The notes beneath the pieces are model-generated. The model saw only the letters and a program-made list of their open reading frames with translations, ran no database searches and was not told where the DNA came from. 14,325 nucleotides of DNA from positions 1 through 14,325 of the forward strand of contig JALNYB010000026.1 of NCBI GenBank assembly GCA_023230065.1, given 5' to 3'. Shown one piece after another: positions 12,870-14,325 of the stretch. The DNA comes from Candidatus Methanomethylophilaceae archaeon. GTDB lineage: Archaea > Thermoplasmatota > Thermoplasmata > Methanomassiliicoccales > Methanomethylophilaceae. A program made the position numbers and the translations under genes. Every line of letters starts with the position of its first letter. Within the stretch, counting starts at the first letter, position 1.

Positions 12870-14325
12870 TCATAGCACTACCGCTACGATGACCAAAACA
12901 TATAGCATGATCATCACTATAGAGAGATAACTTGTAATGGTATCTGCAAGGGCCATGCGTTTTTGCATGTCTTTCATCCCCATCTTTTCCAGTAACTTGT
13001 CTAACCAGCCGAGGAAGATAAATCCTCCATCAAACGGATATGCTGGAATCGCATTGGATACTCCGAGCATAATGTTCAACCAGAATATCCAATATAGAAT
13101 ACTGACGAAGATCCAAAATACACCGTCAAGAGGAACGTCGTACCACCACTGGACGCTCTCAGGCATAGGGGAGAATCCTGTGAACGGACCTGCAATATAG
13201 CCGATAAGCGATGTCGCATAGGATGTAAGGGAGTCCGCACCATAAATCGGGTTTCTGGCCTCATCGAGCATGGTGTTAGGCGTAGTGAAGTACATTCCGG
13301 AGGTACTTGTGACTATGCCCACGTATCCTACAGATCCTTTGGTTCCCAATGTAAGGTTGTGTGTAGTTACAGTTCCATCTTCTGTCATGCAAGCTATTGT
13401 AACAGTTTCTCCTGGGCTTGTGGTCTTCATGTAGGAAGTGAATTGTGTTTGATTCCAAAGTAATGTTTCTTCACCATTACTGGTTATCGATATCAGAAAT
13501 GTCTTAGCTGTCAGAATACCGCTTGCAGGAGAAGAATCGCTTACGGATTCTATGTACACTCCCCATTGGATATCTGTTGTATGTTCTCCGTCTTTTGCGA
13601 TATATGTTACAGTGACGGTCTCTCCTGGGTCCCAGCTGTATGTTGAAGCGTTGATATCATATTCTTCGCCATTCACATATTCTATGATGACTCCGCTGGG
13701 AAGTCCTGTATCGCTTGCAGGAGAATCGCTTGTTGTCGAATAAATAGCGGCACTATCTCCGTATGGAGATGATATTCCTCCTAGCATTACTACAGCGAAC
13801 AAAGTGAATGCGATGATTGCAACGATCAAGTTGGTTGAAATGCCTGCAGAATACAAATCCAATTTGACTCTTCTGCTGCTTTTCTTAACATCTTCTTCAT
13901 TTGGTTCTACGAATGCACCCAATGGAACGACACCGTAAAGTAATCCGGTGGAACTTACGCGCATATTGTTGGATTTGGTTTGCATTCCATGTGCAAGTTC
14001 ATGAAGCACCATTGCGACGAATAGTCCTAAGATACCATACCAAAGAGGTAATAGCGGGTTAAGTCCTGGGATAGCAAGTGCATATTCTATACCGATACCA
14101 TCTGCATTCAAGCTGCTTGCCAGATTCATTACACCGACTGCAAGTATGTAAATGATGCCTACCATCAGAACGAATGAGATTATCTGCGATAGAATACCAA
14201 AGAATCTCCAGAATCTGGTATAAACACACCACCGGTCCATTAATTTGGTACCAAGCTGTGTTTTGATCATTATGCATGGGCCATATTTCACAAGACCGTA
14301 TTTTGCGGCCTTAGGTGATGATCTG
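12870..14325 (-). CDS. M50 family site-2-protease-like membrane metalloprotease, 5' partial
   Basis: An intramembrane zinc metalloprotease (site-2-protease/M50) expected to cut membrane-anchored proteins. Numbering from GTG 14291, the zinc motif HELAH is at 97-101 in a hydrophobic helix. The second ligand motif N413-x2-P416-x4-D421-G422 is present, and both are needed for activity. Between them, about 190-330, are two PDZ-like segments, each with SPAS, a GIL/GVI strand and a PGETVT repeat. At least five hydrophobic helices flank these. The frame stays open with no stop from 14291 to the right edge (about 11 more codons, including SSPKAAKYG), so GTG 14291 is probably internal and the real start is outside the window. 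The gene converges on the structured RNA. Confidence 0.9.
   Translation of the reverse strand, partial: RSSPKAAKYGLVKYGPCIMIKTQLGTKLMDRWCVYTRFWRFFGILSQIISFVLMVGIIYILAVGVMNLASSLNADGIGIEYALAIPGLNPLLPLWYGILGLFVAMVLHELAHGMQTKSNNMRVSSTGLLYGVVPLGAFVEPNEEDVKKSSRRVKLDLYSAGISTNLIVAIIAFTLFAVVMLGGISSPYGDSAAIYSTTSDSPASDTGLPSGVIIEYVNGEEYDINASTYSWDPGETVTVTYIAKDGEHTTDIQWGVYIESVSDSSPASGILTAKTFLISITSNGEETLLWNQTQFTSYMKTTSPGETVTIACMTEDGTVTTHNLTLGTKGSVGYVGIVTSTSGMYFTTPNTMLDEARNPIYGADSLTSYATSLIGYIAGPFTGFSPMPESVQWWYDVPLDGVFWIFVSILYWIFWLNIMLGVSNAIPAYPFDGGFIFLGWLDKLLEKMGMKDMQKRMALADTITSYLSIVMIMLYVLVIVAVVL

Noticed and set aside
1..14325. Search by eye for tRNAs, rRNAs, CRISPR arrays, insertion sequences and integration sites.
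   Set aside because: No T-loop/anticodon patterns, repeat-spacer units, transposase genes or terminal repeats were seen.

Overview
The window is archaeal and most likely comes from a Methanomassiliicoccales-type methanogen (Thermoplasmatota). Archaeal markers are the clamp-loader large subunit RfcL, the tRNA 4-demethylwyosine synthase Taw1, and an archaeal-type 7S SRP RNA. The methanogen signal is a methanogenesis-marker-2-like PurM-fold protein. Several genes have an A/T-rich TATA-like box about 26 bp before the start codon, the spacing of leaderless archaeal transcripts; genes inside operons show GGTGA- or GGAG-like ribosome sites instead. All 17 visible stop codons are TGA (10) or TAA (7), never TAG, which fits a pyrrolysine-using lineage but does not prove it. 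The genus is not determined.

Layout. 1-59 is the tail of a truncated plus-strand gene. 60-217 is a non-coding leader with foldable segments. 218-1470 is a two-gene plus-strand unit, nitroreductase then sfsA (4-bp overlap). It converges with a two-gene minus-strand unit (3332 down to 1461): an HprK-like P-loop protein, then a two-helix membrane protein of unknown function. A palindrome-rich divergent promoter (3333-3441) separates that unit from a plus-strand redox cluster (3442-4716): iron-sulfur flavoprotein, flavodoxin, DUF1294 membrane protein. This cluster abuts the end of a four-gene minus-strand operon (8460 down to 4717): ABC ATPase, double zinc-ribbon membrane protein, RfcL, Taw1.

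8461-10553 holds a minus-strand Na+/solute symporter with its 43-aa accessory membrane peptide, translationally coupled by an 8-bp overlap. It is divergent from the SRP RNA gene (10554-10860, plus). Then come, on the minus strand, the methanogenesis-marker-2-like gene and a winged-helix-like protein whose promoter is bracketed by an 11-bp inverted repeat. The 377-base gap at 12493-12869 carries a TATA-like box, a strongly structured unidentified RNA of about 165 nt, and a T-run terminator. The window ends inside a minus-strand M50 (site-2-protease-like) membrane metalloprotease with two PDZ-like segments; its true N-terminus lies beyond the right edge.

The content is mostly housekeeping (replication, tRNA modification, secretion RNA, redox, transport) with no mobile elements, CRISPR arrays, tRNAs or rRNAs seen. 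The least explained parts are the RNA at 12692-12857, a related-looking block at 65-109, the HprK-like/membrane-protein pair, and the four inverted-repeat operator candidates.
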